16,556 nucleotides of DNA from Clostridia bacterium (GCA_900753975.1 CAAEBC010000071.1:1-16556), one strand, 5' to 3'; shown: positions 1-8,609, numbered from the stretch's first letter. The notes: generated by a model not told the origin, from the letters alone. Program-made: numbers and translations.

Positions 1-91
1 AAATAATTATAAATATAATAAAAATATAAAAAATAATCACAGTAATATTTTTCCAAATACTACTATGATTATACATAATTTTAATATTTAC

Positions 92-203
92 ATTTATACA
101 TTTGTGTTTACATATTTGTCGTTAACTATTCGCATTTGCATACCTGTGTTTACATACTTTCTGAACTTGCACTTGTATCATACATTCGCATTTACATGTT
201 TGT
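92..203. repeat. Degenerate 14-nt tandem repeat (about 8 units)
   Basis: Read in steps of 14 bases from 92, the sequence gives units resembling [A/G]TTTRCATAYTTGT, for example at 106-119, 134-147, 148-161 and 190-203. The units are imperfect, and those at 162-189 are the most diverged. The repeat accounts for the open frame on the plus strand here, which reads as low-complexity I/F/Y/T-rich protein. The rest of 1-297 is AT-rich and I see no gene in it. The tract lies just downstream of scpA, where scpB often follows in other Bacillota, but scpB is not in the window. Confidence 0.5.
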
Positions 204-297
204 CACACTTGCATATTTGCATCGCATTTTACATATTTAGATTATATATTGGCATACATATATTTATTTTCACATATTTATACACGATTCAAGATGA

Positions 298-1044
298 TTA
301 TAAAATAGAAATTTGCTCTTTTTCTCTCTTTATTTTTTCAACATTGATATCGCCAAAAAGTGAATCTTGAGTTACTGAGATACGTTTTAATTTTGAAAGT
401 TCTAAAAGACTTAAGAAAGCAGTAACAACTTCGGCTTTAGGCTTTTTATTCACATTAAACAGTTTGTTAAAAATAAATTTAGGTTTTTTCCAAAGTGTTT
501 TTAAAATTTCTTTTATCTTGCTTTTTATAGTGTACTTCTCACTAACTGCTATTCTATTTATATTTTCAGCATTAACGTTTTTCTTTTCAATTTCTTTTCT
601 AACAAAAGCAGCATAAGTATCTACAATTAAAGAAGGCTCAAAAACCGTTTCAAGTTTTCCTTTTGGTAGTTCGATTTTTTCTGGAAGCTTATAAACTCTT
701 CTTCCGAAATTATCTAGTCTTTCTCTAAAAACACTAGTCATCTCTTTGTATTTTTTATACTCTACAAGTAACTTAACTAAATCAAACTCTTCCTCTTCTT
801 CTTCCTCTTTATCAGCAGGCAAAAGCTGTTTAGATTTTAAATATATTAACTTAGAAGCCATAACTATAAACTCACTTGTGATTTCCAGATTCATTTGATC
901 CATATATTTTAAGTACTCTAAATATTGATCCGTGATGTCATTAATTTTAATATCAAAAATATCCATTTTATTTTTATCTATCAAGTGACATAGCAAATCT
1001 AACGGCCCTTCAAAATTAGTCATTTTAATAGTATATTGTTCCAT
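298..1044 (-). CDS. scpA: Segregation and condensation protein A (ScpA)
   Basis: ScpA is the kleisin subunit that, with ScpB, bridges the SMC dimer in the bacterial condensin complex. The 248-aa product has the usual length. The N-terminal kleisin signature FEGPLDLLCHLI (about residues 11-22) binds the SMC neck, and the helical stretch MASKLIYLKSKQLLP (about 62-76) is typical. A poly-Glu run (about 80-87) marks the linker, and the C-terminal part (about 200-240, TAFLSLLELSKLKRI then LFGDI) is the winged helix that binds the SMC head. The gene follows punA after 28 bases and probably shares its transcript. The ATG has only a weak, distant ribosome site (AAGGA about 14 bases upstream), so coupling to punA is plausible. 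Identification rests on motifs read by eye. Confidence 0.95.
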   Translation of the reverse strand: MEQYTIKMTNFEGPLDLLCHLIDKNKMDIFDIKINDITDQYLEYLKYMDQMNLEITSEFIVMASKLIYLKSKQLLPADKEEEEEEEFDLVKLLVEYKKYKEMTSVFRERLDNFGRRVYKLPEKIELPKGKLETVFEPSLIVDTYAAFVRKEIEKKNVNAENINRIAVSEKYTIKSKIKEILKTLWKKPKFIFNKLFNVNKKPKAEVVTAFLSLLELSKLKRISVTQDSLFGDINVEKIKREKEQISIL

Positions 1045-1072
1045 TTATTTTATCGTATCCTTTTTGTTTGTT

Positions 1073-1900
1073 TTACATATCTTTAATAATATTCATAACC
1101 AAAGTTATAAAGCTACTCTCTGCTTTTTTAGCAGCTTCTATAACTTCTTCATGATTTGGTGGAGTAATAGCAGAGCATTCATTAGTTATACATGAGATTC
1201 CAAGTACCTCCATACCAGAATGAGCAGCACTAATAACTTCTGGAACTGTAGACATTCCTACAGCATCTGCTCCAAGAGTTTTTAGCATTTTAACTTCTGC
1301 TTTTGTTTCGTATTGTGGTCCAGGCATAAAGGCATAAACACCTTCTTGAAGATTTATATTTACACCATCTTTTTTCAAAGAAGCAATTTCTTTAGCTAAA
1401 CTAATTAGTCTACTAGAATATGCATTAGTCATGCTTGGGAATCTTTCACCAAATTCTTTATAATTTTCACCTCTAAGTGGTGAAAGTCCTGCAATATTTA
1501 TGTGGTCTGTTATAAGCATTAAATCTCCGACTTTAAATCTAGGATTTAATCCTCCAGCCGCGTTTGAAACTATAAGTTTTCTAATTCCTAGCATAGCAAA
1601 AACTTTTATAGGAAATGCAACTTCATCAATAGAATATCCTTCATAATAATGAAATCTACCTTGCATAACTAAAACATCTCTACCATAAATTTTTCCTATA
1701 ATCAACTTGTTAGAATGACCTTCAACTTTTGATACTGGAAAATTAGGAATATCACTATATGGTATTTCAACTCTTTCTGTAACAACATCTGCAAGTGGTC
1801 CAAGTCCTGAGCCTAAAATTATAGCAATTTCTGGTGTAATGTTAATTTGTTCGTTAATATATTTTACTGATTCAATAGTCTTATTTAAAATATCTTGCAT
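1073..1900 (-). CDS. punA: Purine-nucleoside phosphorylase (inosine/guanosine type)
   Basis: This cytoplasmic purine-salvage enzyme cleaves inosine or guanosine with phosphate, giving the free base and ribose-1-phosphate. The sequence carries the trimeric PNP signatures: ILGSGLGPLAD for phosphate binding near the N-terminus, the FPVSKVEGHS and MQGRFHYYEGY blocks with the catalytic-site His and phosphate-binding Arg, SNAAGG, GPQYET, GMSTVPEV, and a late TNECSA block carrying the base-recognition Asn. At 275 aa it matches the family. I place the start at the ATG at 1900, because AAGGAGG lies 6 bases upstream; the open frame extends 12 codons further (to 1936) but without a ribosome site. The gene lies between recX and scpA, and there is no functional link to recombination beyond co-orientation. 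No frameshift or missing motif is seen. Confidence 0.95.
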   Translation of the reverse strand: MQDILNKTIESVKYINEQINITPEIAIILGSGLGPLADVVTERVEIPYSDIPNFPVSKVEGHSNKLIIGKIYGRDVLVMQGRFHYYEGYSIDEVAFPIKVFAMLGIRKLIVSNAAGGLNPRFKVGDLMLITDHINIAGLSPLRGENYKEFGERFPSMTNAYSSRLISLAKEIASLKKDGVNINLQEGVYAFMPGPQYETKAEVKMLKTLGADAVGMSTVPEVISAAHSGMEVLGISCITNECSAITPPNHEEVIEAAKKAESSFITLVMNIIKDM

Positions 1901-1919
1901 AATATTCCTCCTTATATAT

Positions 1920-1946
1920 GGAGTGCAACACAACACAATACACTCC
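1920..1946 (-). promoter_or_regulatory. Inverted repeat in the punA leader
   Basis: GGAGTG (1920-1925) and CACTCC (1941-1946) form a 6-bp inverted repeat around a CAACA-repeating 15-base spacer, about 20 bases upstream of the punA start. It could be an operator or a leader hairpin close to the ribosome site. I see no clear sigma-A promoter in the 75-base gap, so punA may be read through from recA-recX. Confidence 0.3.
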
Positions 1947-1975
1947 GCTACATTAATTAACAGTGCCTAAACTAA

Positions 1976-2431
1976 TCAGTACATCTCAATATCATTATTA
2001 CTTATTTCATTTAAACTGTCAACTGCATTATTTATAGCTTCTCTAGAATAACCTTTACTCATCAAGTATTTCTTTACTTTTAATATATCTTTACAGGATT
2101 TATATTTTTTTATTGCAAGCTCTTTTGCACAATTTATTTCAAAAATACGTAATTCTTCAGTCAAATATTTTTCAATTAGTTGCTCATCAATACCTCTACG
2201 AATTAGATCCATCTTAATTTCTTGTCTTGATTTTTTCTTCAATTTTATAATTTCTAAAATATATTTCATAACATATTTTTCATCATCAAGATAACCGTTT
2301 TCAACTAAGTACTCTATTATTTCATCTACGTACTCTTCGGTAAATCCTAGCTTTCTACACTTTTCACGAACTTCACTTATAGTCCTCTTTTTATAAAGAA
2401 CATAACTAACTAACTTATCATCTAAAATCAC
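1976..2431 (-). CDS. recX: Regulatory protein RecX
   Basis: RecX binds RecA filaments and modulates their extension and ATPase. The product is a small all-helical protein of about 151 aa with the three-helix RecX repeat pattern: LVSYVLYKKRTISEVREK, then FTEEYVDEIIEYLVENGYLDD, KKKSRQEIKMDLIRRGID, and a C-terminal YLMSKGYSREAINNAVD block. The open frame begins at a TTG at 2455, but the AGGTGG ribosome site sits inside that extension and is spaced 9 bases from a GTG at 2431, so I choose the GTG. The gene follows recA with only about 26 bases between recA's stop and this start, so the two should be one SOS-controlled transcript. There is no obvious terminator between them. Confidence 0.9.
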   Translation of the reverse strand: MILDDKLVSYVLYKKRTISEVREKCRKLGFTEEYVDEIIEYLVENGYLDDEKYVMKYILEIIKLKKKSRQEIKMDLIRRGIDEQLIEKYLTEELRIFEINCAKELAIKKYKSCKDILKVKKYLMSKGYSREAINNAVDSLNEISNNDIEMY

Positions 2432-2457
2432 GTATGTATTCCACCTCAATCTCAAAA

Positions 2458-3504
2458 TTATTCATCATCGTCAGCAGCATTTACAAGTTCGTCACTTAAG
2501 CTTTTATCAAAAGCTTGTGCATAATTTTCTCTAATTTTCTTTTCAATTTCAGCACATACATCTGGGTGTTCAACTAAATATTGTTTAACATTTTCTCTGC
2601 CTTGACCTATTCTTGTTCCGTTATAGCTAAACCATGCACCAGCTTTTTCCACAATGCCTAAATTAACACCTATATCTAAAACATTTCCTTCTTTTGAAAT
2701 ACCTTTTCCATACACAATGTCAAATTCAGCTTCTCTAAATGGTGGTGCTACTTTATTTTTTACTACTTTTACTTTTGTTCTATTTCCAACCATTTCATTA
2801 TTTACTTTTAAAGTTTCAATTCTTCTTACGTCAAGTCTTACAGAAGAATAGAATTTAAGAGCTCTACCACCAGGAGTTACTTCTGGATTTCCAAACATTA
2901 TACCAACTTTTTCACGTAACTGGTTTATGAAAATTGCAACTGTATTTGATTTATTCAAAACACCTGCAAGCTTTCTTAAAGCTTGTGACATAAGTCTTGC
3001 TTGCAATCCAACATGAGCATCGCCCATATCTCCGTCTATTTCTGCCTTAGGCACTAATGCTGCAACCGAGTCTACTACAATGATATCTATTGCTCCACTT
3101 CTAACTAAAGCTTCAGCTATCTCTAAAGCTTGCTCACCTGTATCTGGCTGAGCAACTATTAAGTTATCTATATCAACTCCAAGATTTTTAGCATACACAG
3201 GATCTAAGGCGTGCTCCGCATCTATGAAAGCTGCCTCTCCACCCATTTTTTGGGCTTCAGCTATCATATGTAAAGCAACGGTCGTTTTACCAGAAGACTC
3301 TGGTCCAAAAACTTCAATAATTCTTCCTCTAGGTACACCACCAATTCCTAAAGCAATATCCAAACTAAGAGCACCTGTAGGTATTACGTCCACAGACATC
3401 TGTGCATTTTCACCTAATTTCATTACAGCTCCTTTACCAAATTGTTTTTCGATTTGACCCAAAGCAGCTTCAAGCGCTTTTTTCTTTTCAATATTATCAC
3501 TCAC
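2458..3504 (-). CDS. recA: Recombinase RecA
   Basis: RecA forms ATP-dependent filaments on single-stranded DNA, carries out strand exchange, and triggers LexA self-cleavage in the SOS response. From the GTG at 3504 the protein is 348 aa, starting SDNIEKKKALEAALGQIEK as expected. AAAGGAGG lies 7 bases upstream of that GTG; the open frame reaching 3555 runs back through the promoter and is not the start. Motifs: Walker A GPESSGKT at about 67-74, Walker B IIVVDSVAAL, L1 region MGDAHVGLQARLMSQALRK, INQLREKVGIMFGNPE with L2, GGRALKFY, and an acidic tail ending DDDE. All catalytic blocks are intact. Confidence 0.98.
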   Translation of the reverse strand: MSDNIEKKKALEAALGQIEKQFGKGAVMKLGENAQMSVDVIPTGALSLDIALGIGGVPRGRIIEVFGPESSGKTTVALHMIAEAQKMGGEAAFIDAEHALDPVYAKNLGVDIDNLIVAQPDTGEQALEIAEALVRSGAIDIIVVDSVAALVPKAEIDGDMGDAHVGLQARLMSQALRKLAGVLNKSNTVAIFINQLREKVGIMFGNPEVTPGGRALKFYSSVRLDVRRIETLKVNNEMVGNRTKVKVVKNKVAPPFREAEFDIVYGKGISKEGNVLDIGVNLGIVEKAGAWFSYNGTRIGQGRENVKQYLVEHPDVCAEIEKKIRENYAQAFDKSLSDELVNAADDDE

Positions 3505-3543
3505 AAAAAAACCTCCTTTAATTCCACTCAACACTACAAAAAT

Positions 3544-3572
3544 ATTGTAGAACACTCGTTCTTAAATGTCAA
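3544..3572 (-). promoter_or_regulatory. recA promoter with LexA (SOS) operator in the spacer
   Basis: On the minus strand a consensus TTGACA (3567-3572) is separated by exactly 17 bases from TACAAT (3544-3549). The spacer contains GAACGAGTGTTC (3550-3561), an exact GAAC-N4-GTTC palindrome of the Bacillota LexA box type. LexA bound here would cover the RNA polymerase site. A short CTACAA/TTGTAG inverted repeat follows the -10. The peptide-binding-protein gene upstream ends at 3596, only about 24 bases from the -35. Confidence 0.9.
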
Positions 3573-3595
3573 GTATAATTTTCAAAATTTAAAAT

Positions 3596-5173
3596 TTATT
3601 TACACCAAGTCGTTATTCCATTATATGGATTCGCCCAAAAAGGCTCAATACTTCCTTTAACACTCTTGTTAGTTAATAAAGTATTATCTCTAAAATATAG
3701 TCCAATATAAGGAGTCTCTGCCCTATATATATCGGTAAGCTTTTTCATATCTTCATCACTATTAGTTCTTTTTAACGAATTTACAACCTCAGACATTTCT
3801 CTGCTTGAAAAACCAGTATAATTATTTGAAGAACTTTCATCTAACATGTCTATTAAAGAAGTTTCATTTTTTATATCAAACGATGCCATCGCAAGATCAA
3901 AGTTACCAGCCTCTAATGCTTTCTTATACTCACTCCAACTTAAACTCTTAACATTAATCTTTATTCCTAAATCTTGTAAACATTCTTTTATCGCTTCTGA
4001 GGCAGCTAAATGTTCTTTATTATCTTTATTTACAATCAAAGAAAAGTTCAAGTTACAATTAGTTTTAGAAATACTTTTTGACCACACACCATTATCTGAT
4101 TTCCAACCAGCATTTAACAATATCTGCTTTGCCTTATCCAAATTATACTCTGAAGAAATATCCGAAGAATAAAACTTCGAAATCGAATGAATTGGCATTT
4201 CTACAATACTTGCATTGGAATTGAAAACTTTAGATACTATATTTTCTCTATTTATTGCATAAAGTATTGCCTTTCTAACAGAACTATCGCTTAAAGCTAA
4301 TTTCTTGGTATTAGGAATAATTGTATCAAACACCGTATTTTCATATCTATAAACATTGTTTCCTATAGTTCCAAACTTCTTTTCCCAATCAGACATTGTA
4401 GTAACTATAATGTCTACTTCGGAAGACTTATAAGCCTTTATAGCTTCACCGTAAGTAGAATATTTATGCAAATATATTTTTTCAAGACGATTATTAGCAC
4501 TTACCGACCACCAAGACTTATTTCTCTCTAAACTAATAATATTCTCATCTGTAGACATATACTTATACATTCCTGTACCAACAGGTATGTTCACCTTTGC
4601 CTCATTTACTACGTCTCCATTTTTAAAATAGTACTCTGGAATTATAGGAAAATTTAGCTTATACATAAATAAATTATCTTTATGATCAAGTGTAACTAGG
4701 ACACTATATTCATCCAACTTTTCAACAGCCGTCACGTTTAAAAGATTTTCTTTATAAGGTGAATTTAGTGTTTCATCCTTTATTTGCAAAATCGTAAATT
4801 TCACATCATCAGCTGTAAAATCAGTACCATTATGCCACTTAACACCCTTCCTAAGTTTAACAATCCAATTCAAATCATCTCTCTCGCTCCACTCAGTAGC
4901 AAGACAAGAAGTAATCATATCCGATTTATCAAATGAAACAAGCGGCTCATATATTAGTTTTAAAATATTTTGGACTTGCACATTAGTCGTTAAAATAGGA
5001 TTTAAAGTATCTATCTCCATGATAGGAAGATTAAGTTCATGAACGTAATTATCTCCACTTGAAGTAATCCCTTCTAAAACGTCTTCTTCATTTTTTACCA
5101 TTTCATTTCTTATAGCTACAAACACACTCAAAAGTACTCCCAACAATATAAAAAACAGGAAAAACTTTTTCAA
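3596..5173 (-). CDS. ABC-type oligopeptide-binding family protein (SBP family 5), membrane-anchored
   Basis: This is a family 5 extracellular solute-binding protein, a family that captures peptides or nickel for ABC importers. Seen: an N-terminal hydrophobic anchor (FFLFFILLGVLLSVFVAI) with no lipobox Cys, then family blocks such as TLNPILTTN, LIYEPLV, LRKGVKWHNGTDFTADDVKFT, the central VRKAILYAINRENI, and a C-terminal half with a second lobe. Full length is about 525 aa. No permease or ATPase gene is adjacent, so the transporter partner is unknown. The start is uncertain: the open frame begins with tandem GTG codons at 5185/5182, but the ribosome-like GGTGGTGA overlaps those and suits the TTG at 5173 (6-base spacing). 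The promoter just upstream would leave a very short leader. The substrate cannot be told from sequence. Confidence 0.85.
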   Translation of the reverse strand: MKKFFLFFILLGVLLSVFVAIRNEMVKNEEDVLEGITSSGDNYVHELNLPIMEIDTLNPILTTNVQVQNILKLIYEPLVSFDKSDMITSCLATEWSERDDLNWIVKLRKGVKWHNGTDFTADDVKFTILQIKDETLNSPYKENLLNVTAVEKLDEYSVLVTLDHKDNLFMYKLNFPIIPEYYFKNGDVVNEAKVNIPVGTGMYKYMSTDENIISLERNKSWWSVSANNRLEKIYLHKYSTYGEAIKAYKSSEVDIIVTTMSDWEKKFGTIGNNVYRYENTVFDTIIPNTKKLALSDSSVRKAILYAINRENIVSKVFNSNASIVEMPIHSISKFYSSDISSEYNLDKAKQILLNAGWKSDNGVWSKSISKTNCNLNFSLIVNKDNKEHLAASEAIKECLQDLGIKINVKSLSWSEYKKALEAGNFDLAMASFDIKNETSLIDMLDESSSNNYTGFSSREMSEVVNSLKRTNSDEDMKKLTDIYRAETPYIGLYFRDNTLLTNKSVKGSIEPFWANPYNGITTWCK

Positions 5174-5198
5174 AAAATTCACCACCCAATTTAAGTTA

Positions 5199-5227
5199 AT
5201 TTTATACTATCAAATATACTTTTTCAA
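5199..5227 (-). promoter_or_regulatory. Sigma-A-like promoter for the peptide-binding-protein gene
   Basis: TTGAAA (5222-5227) and TAAAAT (5199-5204) are spaced 17 bases apart on the minus strand. Transcription would begin near 5192, leaving about 19 bases of leader before the proposed TTG start. This is prediction from consensus and spacing only. Confidence 0.6.
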
Positions 5228-5246
5228 GGCAATTATAATACCCATT

Positions 5247-6528
5247 TTACAAATAAAGATAATCCGATTCAAATCCCTTTGGAATAACTGATATAATCTC
5301 GTTTGCTTTGCCTAACTTATTTTTATCAATTACTTTTATATAATTCGTTGTATGTCCCTCTTCTTCATTTTCAAACAAAACATCTATAGATTTGCCAATA
5401 TACTTACTCGCAAACCTTCTTTCATTTGCGTCAGAAAGTTCTATAAGTTTTTCGCTTCTTAAAATCTTAGTTTTACCATCAACTTGATTTGAAAAACTAG
5501 CGGCTTTAGTACCTTTTCTAGGCGAATATTTAAAAACATGCATTTTATAAAATTCAATTTCTTTTAGGAAATTATACGTCTTTTCAAACTCTTCATCTGT
5601 TTCACCAGGAAATCCAACAATAACGTCAGTAGTAAGTGCAACTTCTGGTATATTGTCTCTTAATAGTTTTACTATCGTTCTAAACTCATCTACTGTATAC
5701 CTTCTATTCATTCTCTTTAAAGTTTCATCACAGCCACTTTGAAGAGATAAATGAAAATGATTACAAACCTTATCCAATTTGCTAAGTCTGTGAACAAATT
5801 CTTCTGTAATTATAAGAGGTTCAAGCGAACCTAATCTAATCCTCTTAATCTTCTCTATAGAATTTAATTTTTCTAAAACATCTATAAGTTTAATATCATC
5901 CTTTAAATCCTTGCCATAAGACGATATATGAATTCCTGTAACAACAAGTTCTTTTATTCCAGTCATAGCTAGCTTAAGTGCTTCTTCATATATTTCGTTT
6001 ATATTTCTACTTCTTACAGGTCCTCTAGCATAAGGAATTATGCAATATGTACAAAACCTATCGCAACCATCTTGAATCTTTATTTCAGCTCTTCCTTTAT
6101 CCGTATATGCAGTGCTTCCCCATTCTACGTACTCTTGCTTTTTCATAATATCATTAACAATACTCACTTTGCCTATTTTCTTTTTATCTAGAAAATCATT
6201 TACACACGTAACTATATTCTTTCTATCATTTGTTCCAAGCAAAATATCTATCTCAGGTAATTTTTCAAGTTCTTCTTTTGCTACTTGAACATAACAACCA
6301 ACAACACACAAAATAGCATCTGGATTAATCTCTTTAGCTCTTCTTAAAATCTGTCTAGATTTACGTTCACTCATATTTGTAACCGTACAAGTATTTATAA
6401 CATAAACATCTGCAAACTCTTCATAATCACAAGTTTCATACCCCGCCTCTTTAAATAATTCCATCATCATATTTGTTTCATACGTATTAACTTTACAACC
6501 GTAAAGTATAAAATGCTACTTTTTTAAT
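5247..6528 (-). CDS. mtaB: MtaB, tRNA t6A37 C2-methylthiotransferase, with a +1 frameshift near its N-terminus
   Basis: MtaB is a radical-SAM enzyme that adds a methylthio group to t6A at tRNA position 37. Seen: UPF0004 domain cysteines (NTCTVTN, VVGCYVQ), the radical-SAM motif CDRFCTYC, and a C-terminal TRAM domain. The uninterrupted frame starts at ATG 6470 and lacks the first cluster cysteine. Upstream, the missing N-terminus KKVAFYTL is present in another frame and joins GCKVNTYET if one base (6501, a C in the sense strand) is skipped: TTA-C-GGT-TGT. Unskipped, the frame reads TTA CGG TTG then stop. With the skip the length is about 426 aa, normal for MtaB. The start is also odd: the codon at the expected Met is ATT (6526-6528), with GGAG 10 bases upstream. 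An ATG at 6546-6548 overlaps the upstream gene's stop but would need a -1 slip on A-AAA-AAG. Either a recoded gene, a recent pseudogene, or sequence error. Confidence 0.88.
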
Positions 6529-6544
6529 TTTAACTCAACTCCAA

Positions 6545-7403
6545 TCATTTACTTCTTAATATTATAATCGCAATCTCAGGTTTATTCAAAAATCTAAAGC
6601 CCGTTTCACCTCTGCTAAGCCCTGAATTTACAATCATAGCACTACTACCACTTTCATATTTACCATGATAATATTTTGGAAAAAGTTTTCTATCTGGTGA
6701 GAAAACTCCACCTACAAACGGAATATATACAAGTCCTCCATGAACATGACCGTGCCAAAACTAAATCTGCTCCCCAATTTGAATACTCATTAAAATATAC
6801 TGGTGTATGCATAAGCAAAAGATTATACTCATCCTTATTAGGTACTCCTAAAAGCTTTTCAAGTGTTGCTTCTTTTATAACATAGTCTTTATCTGAATCA
6901 GCTCTAGAATAATACCTTTGATTACACCACATACCATATAAATTAATCGACTCACCACTTTTATTTATCGTGACCATCTCATTATCTAAAATCTTAATTC
7001 CATAAGATTCTAATGCATCCTTAACAACTCTATAATTCTTTTTACTTAGCTCTCCCTCATGATTTCCCTTAATATAATACATTTCATACTTTTTAGATAA
7101 AGTCTTTGCTAGATTTAGAAATACAGAATAATCCGTCTGATTTGCACTAACCATATCACCAGTCATAACTATTATGTCTGGATTTTCCTCATTTATCTTC
7201 TTTTCTAAAGCTCCTTTAAAATCTTTACTATGCAAATCACTAATTTGCAAAATCTTAAAACCATCAAAAGCACTAGGAATCTTCTCAGAAGTAATCTCAT
7301 AGTGTGCTTTAGATATAACGTTATGGTCTATATATAACCTAATAACAAAGAAAACTACTAAAATACACAAAAAAATAATCAATTTAATCTTTCCTCGTTT
7401 CAT
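6545..7403 (-). CDS. Membrane-anchored calcineurin-like metallophosphoesterase, with a +1 frameshift before GHVHGG
   Basis: A YkuE/YaeI-type phosphoesterase with one N-terminal transmembrane helix (KLIIFLCILVVFFVIRLYI) and an outer catalytic domain. Metal-binding motifs: DLH in ISDLHSKD, GDMV in VMTGDMV, GNHEG, and a later His in MHTP. The uninterrupted frame then runs off family at LARSCSW and stops at 6690. Skipping one base (6752, a sense C) turns GCA CGG TCA into GCA-C-GGT-CAT and restores LAGHVHGG, the last metal-binding motif, then about 60 more residues ending NKPEIAIIILRSK; total about 285 aa. The start at 7403 is chosen for GGAG 5 bases upstream; the open frame reaches 7472. The restored stop (TGA 6545-6547) overlaps an ATG at 6546-6548 just ahead of mtaB, so the two genes look operonic. 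The substrate is unknown. Confidence 0.85.
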
Positions 7404-7440
7404 ATTTACTCCATTCATATTACCAAACTCTACAAGCAAT

Positions 7441-7468
7441 ATTTTATCATAAAATCTAAATAAAACAA
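7441..7468 (-). promoter_or_regulatory. Probable promoter for the metallophosphoesterase-mtaB operon
   Basis: TTGTTT (7463-7468) and TAAAAT (7441-7446) are spaced 16 bases apart on the minus strand, about 37 bases upstream of the chosen start. It is back-to-back with the plus-strand promoter at 7492-7520. Moderate match to consensus. Confidence 0.45.
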
Positions 7469-7491
7469 ACATATTTTTAGTCTACATAATG

Positions 7492-7520
7492 TTGACTTTG
7501 CTGGTAATTTATGTTAAAAT
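7492..7520 (+). promoter_or_regulatory. Sigma-A-like promoter for the unknown plus-strand gene
   Basis: TTGACT (7492-7497), a 17-base spacer and TAAAAT (7515-7520) give a good sigma-A match. It would make a leader of about 105 bases before the ATG at 7632. The leader has an unused AAAGGAGG at 7554-7561 and a 13-codon open frame (7551-7592, MKGGNYHFPLVII) without its own ribosome site. Confidence 0.65.
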
Positions 7521-7631
7521 AGCTATGTGCGAATATTGAGATATAAATATATGAAAGGAGGCAACTACCACTTTCCCCTTGTCATTATATAACTTTCTAC
7601 CAACAATTGGATTTTTAGGAGGAGCAATTTT

Positions 7632-8609
7632 ATGGAAAAAAACATTGTATTTATGGGATGGAAAAAGATTAATTTTATCGAGCGTGAAGATCAAAGTGAA
7701 CGGATCACTTTTTACTGGAATCTACTAAGCTTTTTCAAAGGTGCGTTTTCTGCCTATGTGGAAAAAGTAGAAGAAATCAGAAGCGGTACATTTCACGAAA
7801 AGTGCAAACAAGAATTTCTTGTAAATCAGGAATTTGTTTTTAACGTAACACTCGGTGAATATGGTCGTGTAGAATATGTTTGCACGTATTCTGAAAGACA
7901 AGAGAGCGAAAAGGATTTCGGTCAAAAAATGCTTGAGCTTTCTCAGTGGGCTGGTGTGCCGTGGCACATCGCTAAAATTACCAAAGGAATGGATTTTGTT
8001 GAAGGGTACGAAGTACTCTGCGCAATCAAAAAAGTAGCAAACTCCGATCCTCTCACTAGTACTGAAAAAATTTTTCTTATGAAGAGAGATTTGAAACTTC
8101 GTAACTGCATTCTTGAAAGGCTTTTCAGCAAAAAAGTCTGGGATAAAATCAAAGAACCTGTGACTCAAATCGAGATAAACTCCAGGTACTTGGTATACTA
8201 TATTTTAGTTAAAGGAGAGATTCAAAACGATCTAAACGTTTATTGTACTGTTCCCAAAGCATTTGATCCGATTTCCAAATCAGATATTTTTCATCACAAC
8301 ATGAATATCCGTGCATTAAAAACCGGCTTGGGTGTAGACTTTGCTCTTTGCACAGTAGACATTGAAGACAATGCTGAAGCGATAATGTTCCTTAGGCACA
8401 TGAGAAATGTTATCGCTGACACGGGAGTACGAAAAAAGGATGACTGGCTTTTCTGCAGTGAAGATCCTTACTACAGAAATAGCATGATTCGCCATTTCTT
8501 TGGCGAAGAAATTTGGTCTACAATTGGTAGCGCCATTCTTAATAAAACGGCCTGCTCTTTGGCTGTAGGTCATTACCTCTATCAGCATCACAGAAGAGGT
8601 AAAGGATAA
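7632..8609 (+). CDS. Protein of unknown function (325 aa), island gene
   Basis: I do not recognise this family. The start is well supported: AGGAGG lies 8 bases before the ATG, and a promoter lies upstream. The product has mixed charge and no clear signal peptide or membrane helix, so it is probably cytosolic. Visible features are a Trp/aromatic-rich N-terminus (FMGWKKINFIERED, ITFYWNLLSFF), a middle part with SQWAGVPWHIAKIT, and a C-terminal FFGEEIWSTIGSAI followed by a basic tail HHRRGKG. It converges on the beta-CASP gene and shares its terminator, so the two may form one module. It uses CGG for residue 24 in the open frame (7701-7703), a codon I did not find in normal use in the surrounding host genes, which supports foreign origin. 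A +1 shift at that CGG would end translation within about 8 codons. Confidence 0.8.
   Translation: MEKNIVFMGWKKINFIEREDQSERITFYWNLLSFFKGAFSAYVEKVEEIRSGTFHEKCKQEFLVNQEFVFNVTLGEYGRVEYVCTYSERQESEKDFGQKMLELSQWAGVPWHIAKITKGMDFVEGYEVLCAIKKVANSDPLTSTEKIFLMKRDLKLRNCILERLFSKKVWDKIKEPVTQIEINSRYLVYYILVKGEIQNDLNVYCTVPKAFDPISKSDIFHHNMNIRALKTGLGVDFALCTVDIEDNAEAIMFLRHMRNVIADTGVRKKDDWLFCSEDPYYRNSMIRHFFGEEIWSTIGSAILNKTACSLAVGHYLYQHHRRGKG

Noticed and set aside
65..370. 101-codon plus-strand open frame
   Set aside because: It overlaps the end of scpA antisense, has no ribosome site, and is low-complexity I/F/Y/T sequence produced by the 14-nt repeat.
5247..7403. mtaB and the metallophosphoesterase as simple decaying pseudogenes
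   Set aside because: Apart from the single C (and the mtaB start) all motifs and frames are intact, and the lesion is the same CGG context in both and in a third gene; ordinary decay would give varied lesions. Not excluded outright.
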